From positions 35,820,425 through 35,884,424 of the forward strand of contig CM075771.1 of assembly GCA_037974665.1 (NCBI GenBank): a stretch of DNA of 64,000 nucleotides, in the 5' to 3' direction. Positions 22,844 through 35,496 of this stretch are shown here, piece after piece. Source of the DNA: Ehretia macrophylla. Its lineage: Eukaryota; Streptophyta; Magnoliopsida; Boraginales; Ehretiaceae. The notes below the pieces were generated by a model, which saw only the letters and a program-made list of their open reading frames with translations, had not been told where the DNA came from and searched no databases. The position numbers and the translations under genes were made by a program. How positions within the stretch are numbered: position 1 is the first letter of the stretch; each line of letters starts with the position of its first letter.

Positions 22844-24038
22844 TGTTAGCCTAAAGGACTTCTAAATCTTGGTTTTGATGATTACAAACCTTAATTGTGT
22901 TTAATGAGTTTGTTTAAGTGTGCATAAGTAAAGATGAATCAAGTTTGACTCCGATTCCAAGTTCATCAAGCTGAAGAAGGAAGAAGAATATCCATCAACT
23001 CAATAAAAAGATTCGAATAATGAAAATGGAGTTATAAGGATGGAGAAGGAAGTCATAAGGGGTACTGGTTAGGACTTGACTAGGGTTTTGGGTCTTGCAA
23101 ATGGTATATGCTCAATAATGTATCTCAAATATAGTTTTTGAAATATTTGAAAACTGTCTTACAAAATACTCTAAAAAGGAAATGCTTTCAAAAACCCAAT
23201 CCTTGCAGTTTTAAGCCCACCGGACGACCCTGTGGCAACTGGTCGACCAGTGGCCAAAGGGTTGTCCTCCCAAGACCTGTCCATCAGACGAGGGTCTCTT
23301 GACCGGTCGACTGGTCGGGCCAAAACGCTGATTCAAAATATAGCCATTTTATGAACATTGGGATACATTAATTACACATATTTCAGCTCTATTAAACTCT
23401 CTCAACTGCAAATTTTTAAGGATTTGATTCAAAGCAATTACTGTTGAGTTCTTTCATTAATTTCATCTTTGAATCATCATTGAGCTATACTTGAGCAAGA
23501 ATTTGTAAGCAATATTGAGAGAAGCATTCACTGTTTTCATCTACCCTAAAAAGAGGGCTTTTATTGTGTATCTCAAACACTTATCAAAAGAGAGAGTTAA
23601 ACACTTTGAAATGAAGGATTTCCTTGTCAAAGGTGTTGGAGTTAAAGCTATGTATTGAGAATGAATTTTTCTATTGTAAAAGTTTGAACTACCATTATAG
23701 TTGGTTTGTGGACTCACCAACATTTGAAGAGTCACCATAGTGAAGATTGTTGAAATCCTAAGTGGGGAGCTTAGGTCGTGGACTTAGGCAGGGGCCAAAC
23801 CAAGCTAAATCGCGATTTGCAATCTCTTTCTCTCAACTCTCTATTTGCATTGTTTTCTGCTCACCAAGTGTTTGATAAATTGCCTCACTCATATTTTATA
23901 TTGCTAGAGTGCATATCTATTTAAGATTGTTTTTTAATTAATAATTGCTAGTATATTGCCTAATCGAAAAAGTAATATTATTTCCTATATAACCTAATTC
24001 ACCCCTCCCCCCCTTTTAGGTTTAATTAAAGGACAACA
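22844..24038 (+). repeat. 3' LTR of the SIRE-type element
   Basis: 1195 bp, TGTTAGCC...GGACAACA, matching the 5' LTR. The GC-rich block lies at about 23215-23325, with 'cccaccggacgaccc', 'tggtcgaccagtgg' and 'accggtcgactggtc'. Substitutions relative to the 5' LTR are spread along the length, consistent with ordinary ageing after insertion. Confidence 0.93.
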
Positions 24039-26690
24039 TATAGCCTTAACCTAATCAAGCAAGTTCGACGTTTTATCAAGCGATCAGGCGAATGTTTAAG
24101 TTGGTTAAACCCAACTTTGACCAGGACTTGTTACTTATTTAAAGAATTTTTCAAACGTTAGAAATGGACTTTTGGTTTTATTTTCTTAATCTAAAACACA
24201 AGAGTTGTATCAAAATCTTTTCACAAAGAAAAAAACAAAGGTTCAAGCAAGATCAAAATAGAAGAGGATTCAAGAAACAAATAAATCAACATCTTCTCCA
24301 TCAAAAATCCATGAGATTTCTTGATCTTTTCGCTTTTATGTTTTTCTTGTTATCTTTGTTATGTCTTCGTACTAAACCTCTTGATTTGGGGTAGTAGCTA
24401 GCTAGATTACTTGATATTATGTTTGGATTTGGAATTTTATCACATCAATTTATGCTTGGATTATATTTTCTCAATTTCTTGATTGATCATTTATTTTCTT
24501 GTTAGTGGTAGTTTTGTCTCTCAAGAAATTATATCATTTTGCCATTGAATCTTGTAGATTCTTAGGAGTATGAATTTGGATTAATATATGACTTAATTAA
24601 TAATTGATTTACAATTGAGATAGGTTATGTCCTAAAGGTAATTTACGACTTTTGAATTCAATTAAGGTTAATGACTAATTGGGTTAATTAAATTAGACCA
24701 AGTGAATGATAATTTATTCCTTAGGGATAGATTAAGTTTCAATACCCCTTGATTAGTTTGACCCATACAATTAGAGCTTGTAGCTAATCAATCTATGTAT
24801 AATTTGCAAATCTTGAACCCCTTAACATTACAGAGAATAATTCAAGTGAAATACTATCTCAAATCACCTTTCTTCCCATTACTTATTTCATGCTTTTATT
24901 TGTGTTTAGTTAAGTTTTAAGTCATTAGTCAATTTTGTTTTCTTTTTTAGTTAGTCTTAATCCAACTTTAAACTTTAAATATACTTCTTTCCTTTATTTG
25001 TTTGCTTTCGAATTCTCATACGATAATCCCAATTCACGAAAATGACTCTCGAGTAACCATTTGCGTGGTCAAAGAGGAATTTAATCTATATTATTATTGT
25101 TTTATTTGTATACCTTATTATTGATCGTATAATGATGCGGTCATATGGATCATGACAGTTTTATATCAAATTTGACAATATAATTCATTCCATGTATCAC
25201 AATACTAGTCATTTACTTAGATAAATCTTAATAAGAATAATAACAATAACAGGATGCATGCATATCCTATTAATAAAAACCATAAAGTCCCACTTTAATG
25301 TCAATAATTTGACAATTCTAATTAATTGTATTCCCTTAAAAATGTGCACAATGGAAACTACAAAATTTTGATCTTGATGTGTCCAACTATAAAATATCAA
25401 TAGATCTCTCATAATCGCCTTGCAATGTTCATGTGCTAGCAATTTCATGAGAATCTATAATTATCACTTCACGTGACGTACGTAATGGATACCTCCATAA
25501 GATTTTAATAGGATTAGACTAAAATAGTCTTTACCTTAAGATAAAATGTGTCATTGAACGTTTACATGACACATACGAATAGCTTCTAAAATTAAATAAC
25601 CAATCTAACACATTTTAATCGATCACTTTCACTTAACTGTAAACATGATATTAAAATAAAAGACATTACTTATCACTTCTTAAAAGTTAGTGATCTGCCC
25701 CATGATGTGTAAAAATATTCATTTGTTATCAACCAAAAGTATAATACATGAATAATACTGAAATCATGTATCCAATATACCTTATTGACATTGATACGAC
25801 TTCTTGCTTTTTTTGATGAAATACACAAATATAAACATAATTCACTATCAATAAAATTATTGTTCTTACTCCCACTATTATCTAGATTTTTATAAGGTTA
25901 TATAATTGGGAGACATATAAAGTTCATCTCATACATCCTAAAATATTTTCACAAAATCAACTTTACTATCAATGTCAAATAAAATCACCATCATTATGGT
26001 TGGAAAACTTTATGTTAGTAATAGTATCATGTATCCAAACATCACTATCATCAGTGCATACTCAATTAAGTGTTTCATAATGTAGGTTTATAATGAACCA
26101 CTAACTCTACTAATTAAATATAGCATTATATAGGGTTATAATTTAGGTGGATGATCCTTTCAAGAACATGGGTTTAATATAAGACTGGATACATAGACTC
26201 TTCATATTCATCTTATTCTTTTATGAATTCACTTAATATTTCATTATGTAGGAAGATAAATATTGGTTCATGACTTTGGTCATTGAACCATCACAATTTA
26301 TTATTTTGTATTTTATGTGGTCATGAAGGTCACCTTAAGGAAAAACTTCTTATATGTATATGTGGGGTGCGTGATATATGCATGTGTGGTGTTGACTATG
26401 CATGTGTGGTGTGACTATGTTGTCGTGTGGTGCATGGATGAGTATTGTGGTTTGGTGACTATAGTGGCGTGCTTGGATGGGTATTTGTAGAGTTGAAGGA
26501 GGAGAGGAAGGGAGAGAGGAAGAGAGTTTTTTTATGATTAGCTTTTTGACTTTTGTTTAGTTAAAAGCCTGAAATACCCTTCATTTATAAGGATTGTTTG
26601 GGATAGACAATTGTCATAGAGAAATTTAGATAAATAAAAAGATTCATGGGAGAGTCTAAAATTTATAAATAATCTCATGGGATTTTGTCA
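24039..26690. other. AT-rich non-coding sequence; possible old LTR/leader at 24.1-25.2 kb
   Basis: No supported gene. The first part (24039 to perhaps 24150) is probably the continuation of copia D's LTR beyond the SIRE-type insertion. About 24160-25165 has the feel of a plant retrotransposon LTR or leader: long T/A-rich prose, then 'gactctcgagtaaccatttg' and 'cgtggtcaaagagg' near 25045-25075. I cannot fix its borders. About 25170-26330 is featureless AT-rich sequence. About 26340-26540 is a GT-rich stretch ('gcatgtgtggtgt' repeated) followed by a purine-rich 'ggaggagaggaaggga' tract. Confidence 0.4.
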
Positions 26691-26699
26691 TTCTTTCTA
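26691..26699. repeat. target-site duplication of MULE-MITE copy 1 (left)
   Basis: TTCTTTCTA, repeated exactly at 27247-27255. Nine base pairs is the standard Mutator-superfamily duplication. Confidence 0.85.
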
Positions 26700-27246
26700 G
26701 GAAAATTTTCACATTTAGTCCCTATTGTTTTTAAAAAATTTTAATTTAGTTTTTATTGTTTAAAATGTCTCAATTTCATCGCTATTGTTTCCTTAAAAGT
26801 TTCAATTTCATTCCTATTGTTAAAAATTCTCTATTTCATCTTTATTGTTTCTCAAAAATTTTTAATGTCGTCCCTATTGTGTTTAAAAAGTTTTAATTTC
26901 GTTCCTATTATTTTCTTAAGAATTTTAATTTTTTTCTCTATTATTTTCTTAAAATTTCAAATTTGTCCCTATTATTCAAAGACTGAATTGAGATTTTTGA
27001 GAAACAATAAGGACGAATTTGAATTTTTAAAAAAATAATAAGGATTAAATTGATTAATTTTGAAAATAGTGACAAATTTAAAATTTTAAAAATATAATAA
27101 TAAGGACGAAATTAAAATTTTTAAAAATAATAAAGAAGAAATTAATTTTTTTTAGAAATAATAAAAATAAAACTAAGATATTTTAAACAATAAAAATCAA
27201 ATTAAAACTATTTCAAAATAATAAGGAACAAATTTGACATTTTCTC
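26700..27246. mobile_element. foldback MULE-MITE, copy 1 (547 bp)
   Basis: A coding-free element whose two halves are inverted copies of each other. The ends read GGAAAATTTTCACATTTAGT on the left and GAGAAAATGTCAAATTTGT in reverse on the right. Perfect 9-bp direct repeats TTCTTTCTA flank it at 26691-26699 and 27247-27255. A 9-bp target duplication with G-rich long terminal inverted repeats is the signature of Mutator-like elements. Each arm is made of degenerate units of roughly 40-45 bp of the type 'tttcgtccctattgttt', so the arms can form a long imperfect hairpin. The 73-codon frame at 26817-27038 is incidental. There is no transposase, so it is non-autonomous. Confidence 0.85.
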
Positions 27247-27255
27247 TTCTTTCTA

Positions 27256-27784
27256 TAATTAAACATCAAGTTGGAGCTCATAAGTCAAATCTGGGGAGCG
27301 AATATTGCTATCTTTTTTAATACCCTGCTTTTGGAGTTATCTTGAGTTCTTTGATTTCGGTGAATACAGAATCCTTTTACATCGTTGAGCGAGCAGTCTA
27401 TTAATCAAATGAAGCCTTTGTTAAATCAAAGTCTTTGTTAGATCCAAAATTTATGGAAAATGATGCTATACTTTGTTGACATGCAGCCTTCTTGATCTAT
27501 GAGGATTAAAAAAGGATTCATTCTACGATTTGAGAATATCTCATGAAAATTTTTATTCGAAGTCATTTTCTAAGTTTGACTAATAATCTCTAAACCAACT
27601 GTCTTCTTCTTTATTTATTTATTTATTTATGTATTTCCACGATTCAGCCTGCCAGTGTTGAGCAGGGGCGGTGCATGTTTTTGACTGATTAGGTTACATG
27701 TCAAACTTTCATACTCGTGTTGAAATTTGCTCAAGTTTTCTCAACTTAGAAATGATACTGATGTCTGAAAAAAGAAAAAAATGA
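27256..27784. other. spacer between the two MULE-MITEs
   Basis: About 530 bp with no gene. It holds a short (TTTA)n run at about 27611-27632 and otherwise mixed AT-rich sequence. It is the only sequence between two elements of the same MITE family. Confidence 0.6.
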
Positions 27785-27793
27785 TACTAATGT

Positions 27794-28302
27794 GGAAAAA
27801 TATTTCATTTGGTCTCTATTATTTTTAAAATGTCACAGTTTTATTTTTATTGTTTAAAATCTTTTAATTTTGTTTTTATTATTTTTTCAAAAATTTTAAT
27901 TTTTTCCTATTATTTTTAAAAAATTTCAATTTCGGCCCTATTTTTTCTTTAAAGTTTTAAATTTCTCTTTATTATTCAAAATTAGTCAATTTAGTCTCTA
28001 TTATTTTCTAAAAAACTTTGAGTTTATTCCTATTGTTTCTCAAAAAAATTCAATTTAATCCTTCAATAATAGAGACTAATTTGAAACTTTACAAAAATAA
28101 TGGAGACAAAATTAAAACTTTTTAGAAATAATAGAATGAAATTGAAATATTTTAAAAATAATAGGGATAAAATTAAAAAATTTTAAACAATAAGAACCGA
28201 ATCGAAACTTTTGAAAAAATAATAGGAACTAAATTAAAAAAATTTAAACAATAAAAACTAAAACATTTTGAAAACAATAGGGTTTAAATGTGCTATTTTC
28301 CC
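27794..28302. mobile_element. foldback MULE-MITE, copy 2 (509 bp)
   Basis: Sister of the element at 26700-27246. The left end is GGAAAAATATTTCATTTGGT; the right end in reverse is GGGAAAATAGCACATTTAA. The flanks are TACTAATGT (27785-27793) and TACTAACAT (28303-28311), matching at 7 of 9 positions, so the insertion is older or has mutated more than copy 1. The internal units are again of the 'ggtctctattattttt' type, inverted between the two arms. It is non-coding. Confidence 0.78.
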
Positions 28303-28311
28303 TACTAACAT

Positions 28312-28957
28312 CAAGAAGTGAAAGCTTAATAAATAAAAGAGAATTTCCACTTAACTCCCGTCATGTATCCTGTCAATAACACATTATGTATTTTGATAGA
28401 CACTCTTTTTTTTTTTTTAATGATCAATTATAAGCACTATCTAGATATACTAAATCCATATTCCGACGCATTTATAAATATTCCAAAATTACCCTTCCTA
28501 ATTACTTTTTCCGAAGCACATGCGGATCACCAAAGCTCGGAAGCTCCATCTTTTTTTGTCGACATGATGGATATTTTCCGATCTTATGCTTGGAGAACAT
28601 CAGTGTAACGAAAATGAAAAAACAAAATAGCAGATTACAACTTAATGAGCTTGTATGACATACATATTAGAAATTTTATCTTGCTTGTTATGGGATAAGA
28701 TTTATGGTGGAAGTGAGGCCGTGAAACTTTTTGTTGAAAATTTTCTTCACCACTGTTGCTCCTTGCTTCAATTGACTTGGGTCAGGTGTTTGTTATGGTA
28801 AGAATTTGCACAGCTCGTAATGGGGATCAACTCACAAGATGAATAAGGCGTGGATTTTATCTCAGGAGATAAGTTTGACGATTAAGTCAATAATTTTAAT
28901 TTAGGAAAGATAAAAATACTAAAGGAGATCAGAGGTTGTAAATAAAAAGTGTGTATC
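28312..28957. other. non-coding flank of the LINE
   Basis: About 650 bp without a convincing gene. The 81-codon frame at 28363-28608 has no recognised domain and a poly-T tract near its start. This is the target sequence into which the LINE inserted; the other side resumes at 39503. Confidence 0.5.
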
Positions 28958-28970
28958 CCTTTATCATAAG
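28958..28970. repeat. LINE target-site duplication (3' side)
   Basis: CCTTTATCATAAG, identical to 39503-39515. Thirteen base pairs next to a poly-A tail is typical of L1 target-primed insertion. It fixes both ends of the LINE despite the insertions between them. Confidence 0.88.
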
Positions 28971-29127
28971 TTTTTTTTTTTTGCTAATAGCAAACGGTTG
29001 TATTAGTTACCAAAAATATTTACATACATTTAGTTTACCGTACCAAAAAGTATGATCGTCTATACTCCAGGCTTTACAAATCTCCTGGTTCAACAAAGAA
29101 TATTTGACTTTTCTAACCTTATACAAT

Positions 29128-29457
29128 TTAATTTGTTCTAACATCAAAGCAAATATTCACAAAAATCTCTTCCTCAGTAGGTGTTTCATTACTTCGTAAT
29201 CTTCTATTTCTTTCTTTCCATAGATGAAAGATAACAGCTCCAAAGAACAACTTCATAGCAATTGATTGGAATGTGTCAAAGGGAGCAATGAAACGAAACC
29301 ACTCTTCAATCTTTGCCCAATTGTTGACAAACAATGGTCCTTTTGTTAATCTCCATCCTTTCTTCCATAATCTACATGCAAAGGAACAATGGCCGAATAG
29401 GTGTTCCTTATCTTCAATGAAAATTTGACAAAACAAACAATAGGGGTCAATGGACAT
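29128..29457 (-). pseudogene. zf-RVT C-terminal domain of LINE ORF2
   Basis: A 109-codon open stretch reading YCLFCQIFIEDKEHLFGHC, with the C-x2-C...H...C spacing of the plant L1 'zinc-binding in reverse transcriptase' domain. It is followed by FFGAVIFHLWKERNRR, which is typical of the ORF2 C-terminus. It is the last coding part before the 3' UTR and poly-A tail. Confidence 0.85.
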
Positions 29458-32077
29458 ACCCCATGATAAAAGCTTTCTTTTGTTCGGTAGTCTATTTAAC
29501 CAATAAAGTCATGTGCAAAATGAGTGTTTTGGAACAACTTGTTTAAACCAAATAGAACTATACCATGTGGCATCATGATATCTTGGTTTTAATAACTCAA
29601 GAGCCCAACTCATTCTATAGGATCCCGAAGGTGAATTGATCCAGAAAATGCCATCACTTTGGTTAGGATCAGGAGTAATATTACCTATATGATGAGCAAT
29701 AGTCTGGAAGATAGGACTATTATTTGGCCATATCCACTAACCTTCAGCGATTTAGTCCTCCACAAGAGAATTGATATTGAGCCCAACTTCAAGAATTGTA
29801 TTCTCACCGAATATGTCAATAAGAATCCCCAAGAGGTGCCAATGATCTTTCCAAAAAGGTGCATTACGACCGTTTCCAATACTATGGACCATGAAACTTC
29901 TTGCTAAATGTCAAAGTCGTAGAATTTTCCTCCATGCCCAAGTAGGATTAGAAGGCATAGAGAGCTCCCAAACATCAAATCTACGAAGATAATTTGAGTG
30001 AATCCATCTACACCAAATTGACTTTTGTTTTGTGTGAAGAATCCATAAGTATCTCATAATGGCTACCTGATTAGTGTCCTGAAGCCTAGTTATGCCCAAT
30101 CCCCCTTCATTCAAATTCTTGCAAATATCTCTCCAAGCAACTTTCGCCTTATTACCAGTATTATTAGACCAGACCAAATGAAAGAAGCCAATTTCTTCTC
30201 AATTTTCTCAAGACTGCTTTTGGAAAGATGAACATCCGAGCCCAATAGGAATGGATAGTACTAAGAATCGACTTCACAAGTTGAAGACGTCCAGCTAAAG
30301 AGAACTTAAAATTAGCCCATTTACCAATTCTGCCAGTAATTTTGTTAACCAGATATTTACAATGGCTATTGAGAAGTCTTCCTAGAAGGAGAGGGACTCC
30401 TAAAAAGTTGATTGGTAAAGTACAAATCTTAAAGCCAAAATATCTAAAATCCTTGAGTTCCCAGTTTCATCACAAGTTCTGAAAAAGATTTTGCTTTTCT
30501 CCAGGCTAATAGAAAGGCCATACATGTTGTTGAAAGTCTCCAAATAGTTTTTGATAATAGCAGCAGATTTGGTATCTCCTTTCAGGAAGATTGATAGATC
30601 ATCAGCGAAGTGCAAATGATTTAAATGGTTGTTATTGCATTTAGGATGGAATTTGAAGTCCTTATTATTTGTAGCCTTGAATAAGATGCCCAAAAGAACT
30701 TCCATACAAAGAACAAAAAAAGATATGGAGACACTGAATCCCCTTGTCTCAACCCCTTTTTCCCATTGAAATAACCATGAAGGCCTTCATTGATAGAGAT
30801 AGAGAACTTAGGTGTAGTGATACAATTTCGGATCTACAAGATGAACTTGTCTGGGAAATTGAAAGCCTTGAGAGTATTGATGATGAATCCCAAATCAATA
30901 GAATCATATGCTTTCTTGAGATCTTCTTTAATCAGGCAACGTGGAGAGGTACCCTTATTCCCATATCCTTTGACAAGGTCTTGTACAAGAAGAATGTTAT
31001 CTAAGATACTTCTTCCTTTGATGAAAGAATTTTGAACATTAGAGACCAACAAATGCAGAATATCACTCAACCTGTTTGCCATAATTTTTGAAATACATTT
31101 ATAGATCACATTGCAACAGGCTATTGGTTTAAACTCATTCATAGAAGATGGATTGGAGACTTTCGGAATCAAAACTAGATAAGTAGAGTTGATTTCAAAA
31201 AGAATATGCCCTGAATGAAAGAAAGATTGCACTACTTTGATGATGTCATGGCCCATAATATCCCAAGAGCTTTTGAAGAAGAAGGAGTTAAACCCATCTG
31301 GCCCTGGACTCTTGTCATTCGAGATAGAAAAGATTGAAGCTTTGATTTCTTCAGGCGAAACAGGTTTGATAAGAGAGTTTTCTTGCTCCTGATTCAAAGA
31401 TGAGTTCAAATACTGCTTAATATCTGCAATTGAAGAGAAGTGATGTTGTTGGTTATCAGCACCAATGAGACTTTTGAAGTAGCGAACAACTTCATTGCTA
31501 ATATATTTACTAGAGTGGAGAGATTTCCCTAAATGATTAATAATAAAGTTAATCGAATTATTGGCAGTTCTATACTTTGCATACTTGAAGAAGAATGCCA
31601 AGTTTGTGTCTGCTTCGGAAATCCATTGAACCCAGGCTTTTTGGCGTTAAATGCTAGCTTCAGTTTCTAACAAATCTTTCAACTTGGATGACAACCTTCT
31701 TTCTTCAATAATATCATTAGCACAGTCAGCTCCCATAAGAATTCTTTCCTGAATACTTCCAAGTTTGAGCCTAGTATATGCTATTTGTTCAGAAGTGTTG
31801 AAGAAAAATTATTTGTTAAAATATTTCAGCTCTTTTTTCAAGAGTTTGAGTTTCATATTAAAAATAAACATTGGATTACCAACAATATTAGTAGACCAAA
31901 CTCGCTTACCAATATCATGATATTTCTCATGAGAAACCCAAGTATTGAAAATTTTGAATGGAATATTCTTGCTCTTGAAAGAGTTAAAGAGGCACAAGAT
32001 GAGGGGGCAGTGATCAGACAAGTCTGGGTTACTTACAGTGAGAGAAGTGTCAGTGAGTTGTTCCAACCATTTCCCAT

Positions 32078-33647
32078 TGTTGGCCTGAAAAGCTTATAAT
32101 CTTTATTTTGATAATAACAAACATTTAAATCGTGCTTTAGCATTCTTTTTATATTTTGGTAAGACATTCAATCCAACAAAGCAAGTCCACATCAACATGG
32201 ATCAACTAGTTTCAGTCAAAGGATAGAAAACTATTGGATCAAAGTCCAAGCTCAATCTGAAATTGTATCAAAGCCCAAAAGAATTCAAGTTAAAGACTCG
32301 ACAATAAAGAGGGAGTCACAAGGAAGGAGACGTGGCGACATAAGGGGTACCGGTTTTAAAAATGTCGTTTGCCTAAGTATGATTTGTATAGCTCATAATT
32401 TCTTCAAAAATGTTTTTCATAAAAGATTTTTCATATTTACAAAATATATTTCGAACAAACATCAATTCGAAATCATCCTTGAAAAACAGTTTTTGTTTGT
32501 TTTCAAACTCTTATATTATACAAATCATTTTAAATCCTTTCAAGAGTTTTGAAAATATTTTGGGATGTTAAAAAATACTAAGAATACTTTTTTATATGTG
32601 TTCTTAAAAGTGCCCAAATGCTTTACAAATAAACAAATTATTTTGGAGCTCAAAATATCACTTTCCAGCATTTTTTTCAGCATCTGGGCGTTACTGGCCT
32701 TATCCAGTCGCCCGGATAGAAGGCACAACGCCCGGCAAAGAAGGTTGATCCGGTCAATACATGCCCTTTCCGAGCGCCCGGAAGAAGGCCTCAGCGACCA
32801 GATGGCTTAAACGGGAAAATTCAGATTTTATACATTATATCCGTTTTATGTCTAACTTTTTCCTTTTTTTAAGCCATGCTCTCTCACCATCTCAAACACC
32901 TCTCCAAGCCTTAATCCTCTGACTTCTAACCTAATTCAAAGAACTTTTCATATCATGTTCATTGAGAAATCTTGAGCTATCATTTTCATATCTTTGAGCA
33001 TTCAAAGTATTCTTCAAATTGTAATATCAAACTCAAATAGGAGTTGCAATTGTCATTTATATTATCATACAATCTTTGTAATACACTCTTTCACATAGAT
33101 TGAGAGAATCATTGTGAGAAGAAGTATTGTAATCCTTTGTGGACTCAAAGGAAGAGAGGATAGTAGGTTAAGCTTCACCTACACTTGAAGGAGCTTGTGT
33201 AACTCTTGTGGATTCAAGAGTAATTGTAATTGGTTTTTGCTACACCAACATTTGAAGAAGCATCTTAGTGAAGATTTGTTAAATCCTAAAGGAAGGGAAG
33301 ACCTTAGATGGTGGACTAGGCCTCTGGGAGTACGAACCACTTGAAAATTATCGTGTTTGATTTCTCTTACTCTACTCTCTTTATTTTCAAGTCATTTACC
33401 TTCGTGTGTATATTGCTCATATTAATTGTTTGATAATTGTTGAGGTATCTATTTGGAAGTTCTAATTGTTTATCTAGTGTTATATATTTGTGTGCTCACT
33501 AAGTGTTTGATAAATTGCCCACAAGAACTTCTATAGTATTATCATATTTCACTAGACATTATTTTTGCTCATTGAGAATTTTTAAATTGTTTAACCTTGC
33601 CAAAACAACCTAATTCACCCCCCCTCTTAGGTTATCAAGGACCAACA
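32078..33647 (+). repeat. solo LTR, family A copia (SIRE-like), 1570 bp
   Basis: TGTTGGCC...GGACCAACA with perfect 5-bp duplications CCCAT at 32073-32077 and 33648-33652. It matches in reverse the LTR portion of the element at 3345-4068 and carries the same GC-rich block (about 32690-32812). No internal element sequence is attached, so it is a solo LTR, the usual product of recombination between two LTRs. It lies in the endonuclease part of LINE ORF2, and the LINE frame continues on both sides. Confidence 0.93.
32690..32812 (+). other. GC-rich palindromic block in LTR A (copy 2)
   Basis: Words around CGCCCGG: 'cagtcgcccggatagaagg', 'aacgcccggcaaagaagg', 'gagcgcccggaagaaggcc'. The CCCGG core recurs at spacings of 25-55 bp. 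The copy at 3352-3480 has diverged mostly at these CG-containing words, which may reflect loss of methylated CG. Confidence 0.6.
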
Positions 33648-33724
33648 CCCATTGACAATTAATTTGTCAAGTCTACTAGCTTTGAAAGTTGGTTCAAGTG
33701 ATTTGTTGCTCCATGTGAAATGAG

Positions 33725-35496
33725 TGTGAGACCCCGGTCCCGAATTTATGTTCAAATACTTGTTTAATTGTTATTTACGTGCATTTGATTATTTAAATTG
33801 TAAATTACATGCTTTTACTTGTTTAAATTGATTATTTGTCACATAATGTATAATTTCATGTTTATTTCTTTTATTACATGAAATATGTGCATTCATATTA
33901 TTTTCATAAGAATTTTTGGTGAGAATTGCATTTAAAGTGTTTTAAGTTCTATTTATTGTGCTTTCTCCTAAAATTTTTAAAACTAGTCTTTTAAACATTT
34001 TAAAAACTAGTCTACCATTATATTTTGATTATTGGTTTAGAAAAAAATTGAATTTGTAACAAAATATGAGATTAAAGTTGAGTTTTAGCATGTTAAAATA
34101 ACATTTTTAAAGAAAATAGTGATTTTACACTCACATGTATTATCCTTTGATCCTTTAACTTCATTTTAACACCCTACAACTTTAAAATCTGCCAAAAAAC
34201 ACTCCAAATCAGCCACCAAACCCTTATTACGGGAATAGTAAATTTTATGCAATTTTGGCTATTTAAAGGTGTAAATGAAGGAGTTGGAAGCTCAAATTGC
34301 ATATTCGGACTCATCTTGGTGTCCTCTATCTTTCTACCGTTTGTTTTTCACATTTCGGAACAAAAACTTTGTTCAAGGTGACTAGAAATGATGTGATTCA
34401 AACTTACATCTTGGAGTTCGGTAGAGGTGAGGGACCTGTATCCTTACGTGCATTATAGTTTATTTTCTTTCTAAAAGAGTATATTGTTTAGTATAATTGC
34501 GTAATTGATATATGTTTATTGTTGCTAAATTTTAACTTGGTGCGAGAACAACTTACTTTTTGTCCTTAAATGTGTTTCCTGATTATATTGTAATTGTTAT
34601 CATTCTTGCATTGCATCGTGGTTGCGCAACCTCATTGTCGTGGCGGATGCGATGGCCTCGCTGGGTGCCATCGGCTTGCTAGTGTTGGGTGCCTTAGCTC
34701 TGTCTGCTATTCCCTCACTCGCCTTGTCCGGAGATTGCCAGAGGGTGTTGGGTCGTAGGATCGGGTACATCTGGAGTACCCATTGGTGTAAGGGATGCCG
34801 GCATATCGAGATTGAGATCGTGGTTCGTGGATCGGGGATCGAAGATTTGGAGTGATAAGGGTTATCGATTGTATCCTTTTAAAATGTGGTATTAGAATTG
34901 TTATTCACTGTTTATCTATTGTATTAATTGTGTTAAGTTGCTGCATTACACGTCCCCGGTAGACCTTATCCCTCACTGAGCAATTGTGATTGCTCATACC
35001 TCGCTAAACATGTTTCAGGTGGTGCAGTTGGAGGAGTTGCCTTGGTTGCTGTGTACTATTACTTGAGATTGGAGTGATTGCTTGCTAAACTGTAGAAGAC
35101 CTTGCTTGTCTACTTTATGTTCTATTTTGGAGCCTAAGGGCTTATGTATATATATTTGAGTGGTTGCAATTTGAAAGCTAAGTGGATGTAGTAAGTGTTA
35201 TGGAATTGTGGCATGTAATAACTTATGCTTCTGCTTCTAGCTACGTTGCATGCTTGTATGTGTTTAGATTGTCTTGTGTTGCTTAAGGCTTAGATGGTCT
35301 TGAAGTTGGGATTTCAATTAGAAATGTTGTTCCTTTCCTTCGTGTTTTATTTGAATGCTTACAGGTTTCCAGAATGTACACGGTACAGGGAAAACTTTGT
35401 CCGTTTTTCCTAAAATTTTGTGACTGGATTTGGTATTGGGTTGAGAATAGCATGGTTATTAGAGCCTCCGGTCTCGTGAGGGATCGGGGCGTTACA
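33725..35496 (+). repeat. solo LTR, family E (gypsy-like), 1772 bp
   Basis: TGTGAGACCCCGG...CGGGGCGTTACA, with perfect 5-bp duplications ATGAG at 33720-33724 and 35497-35501. The TGTGA(R)ACCCC start and GGGGCGT(G/T)ACA end are shared in style with families B and C and are common in plant Ty3/gypsy (Tekay/Del-like) LTRs. It lies between the two endonuclease motifs of LINE ORF2. The 77-codon frame at 34622-34855 sits in a locally GC-rich part and has no recognised domain. Confidence 0.92.

Larger units (their letters stand above)
14422..24038 (+). mobile_element. Ty1/copia retrotransposon, SIRE/Maximus lineage, with both LTRs (fossil)
   Basis: A 9.6-kb plus-strand element. Its parts are the 5' LTR 14422-15607, tRNA-iMet-type primer site 15610-15623, gag from 15666, protease near 17572, integrase 17700-18490, RT-RNase H 19223-20698, a post-pol region 20700-22323, polypurine tract 22831-22843 and 3' LTR 22844-24038. 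LTRs start TGTTAGCC and end GGACAACA. By eye the two LTRs differ at roughly 6% over their first 250 bp, which at commonly used plant rates means an age of a few million years. The flanks (taaaa / tatag) do not give a clean 5-bp target duplication. Nearly all domains are recognisable, but the coding part has several breaks. It lies in the upstream LTR/leader of copia D. Confidence 0.9.

Noticed and set aside
14422-24038. A clean 5-bp target duplication for the SIRE-type element
   Set aside because: The flanks read taaaa and tatag. The match is too weak to claim, although LTR ends, primer site and polypurine tract define the element.
24164-24394. 76-codon open frame with a hydrophobic end, possible small secreted protein
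   Set aside because: No domain, no clear signal peptide at the start, AT-rich surroundings and no support for transcription. Probably chance within an old LTR-like stretch.
28971-28982. Poly-T run as a possible Pol III terminator
   Set aside because: It is the poly-A tail of the minus-strand LINE, confirmed by the 13-bp target duplication next to it.
34622-34855. 77-codon frame in a GC-rich part of solo LTR E
   Set aside because: It lies wholly inside an LTR, has no recognisable domain and carries LTR-typical wording shared with families C and B.
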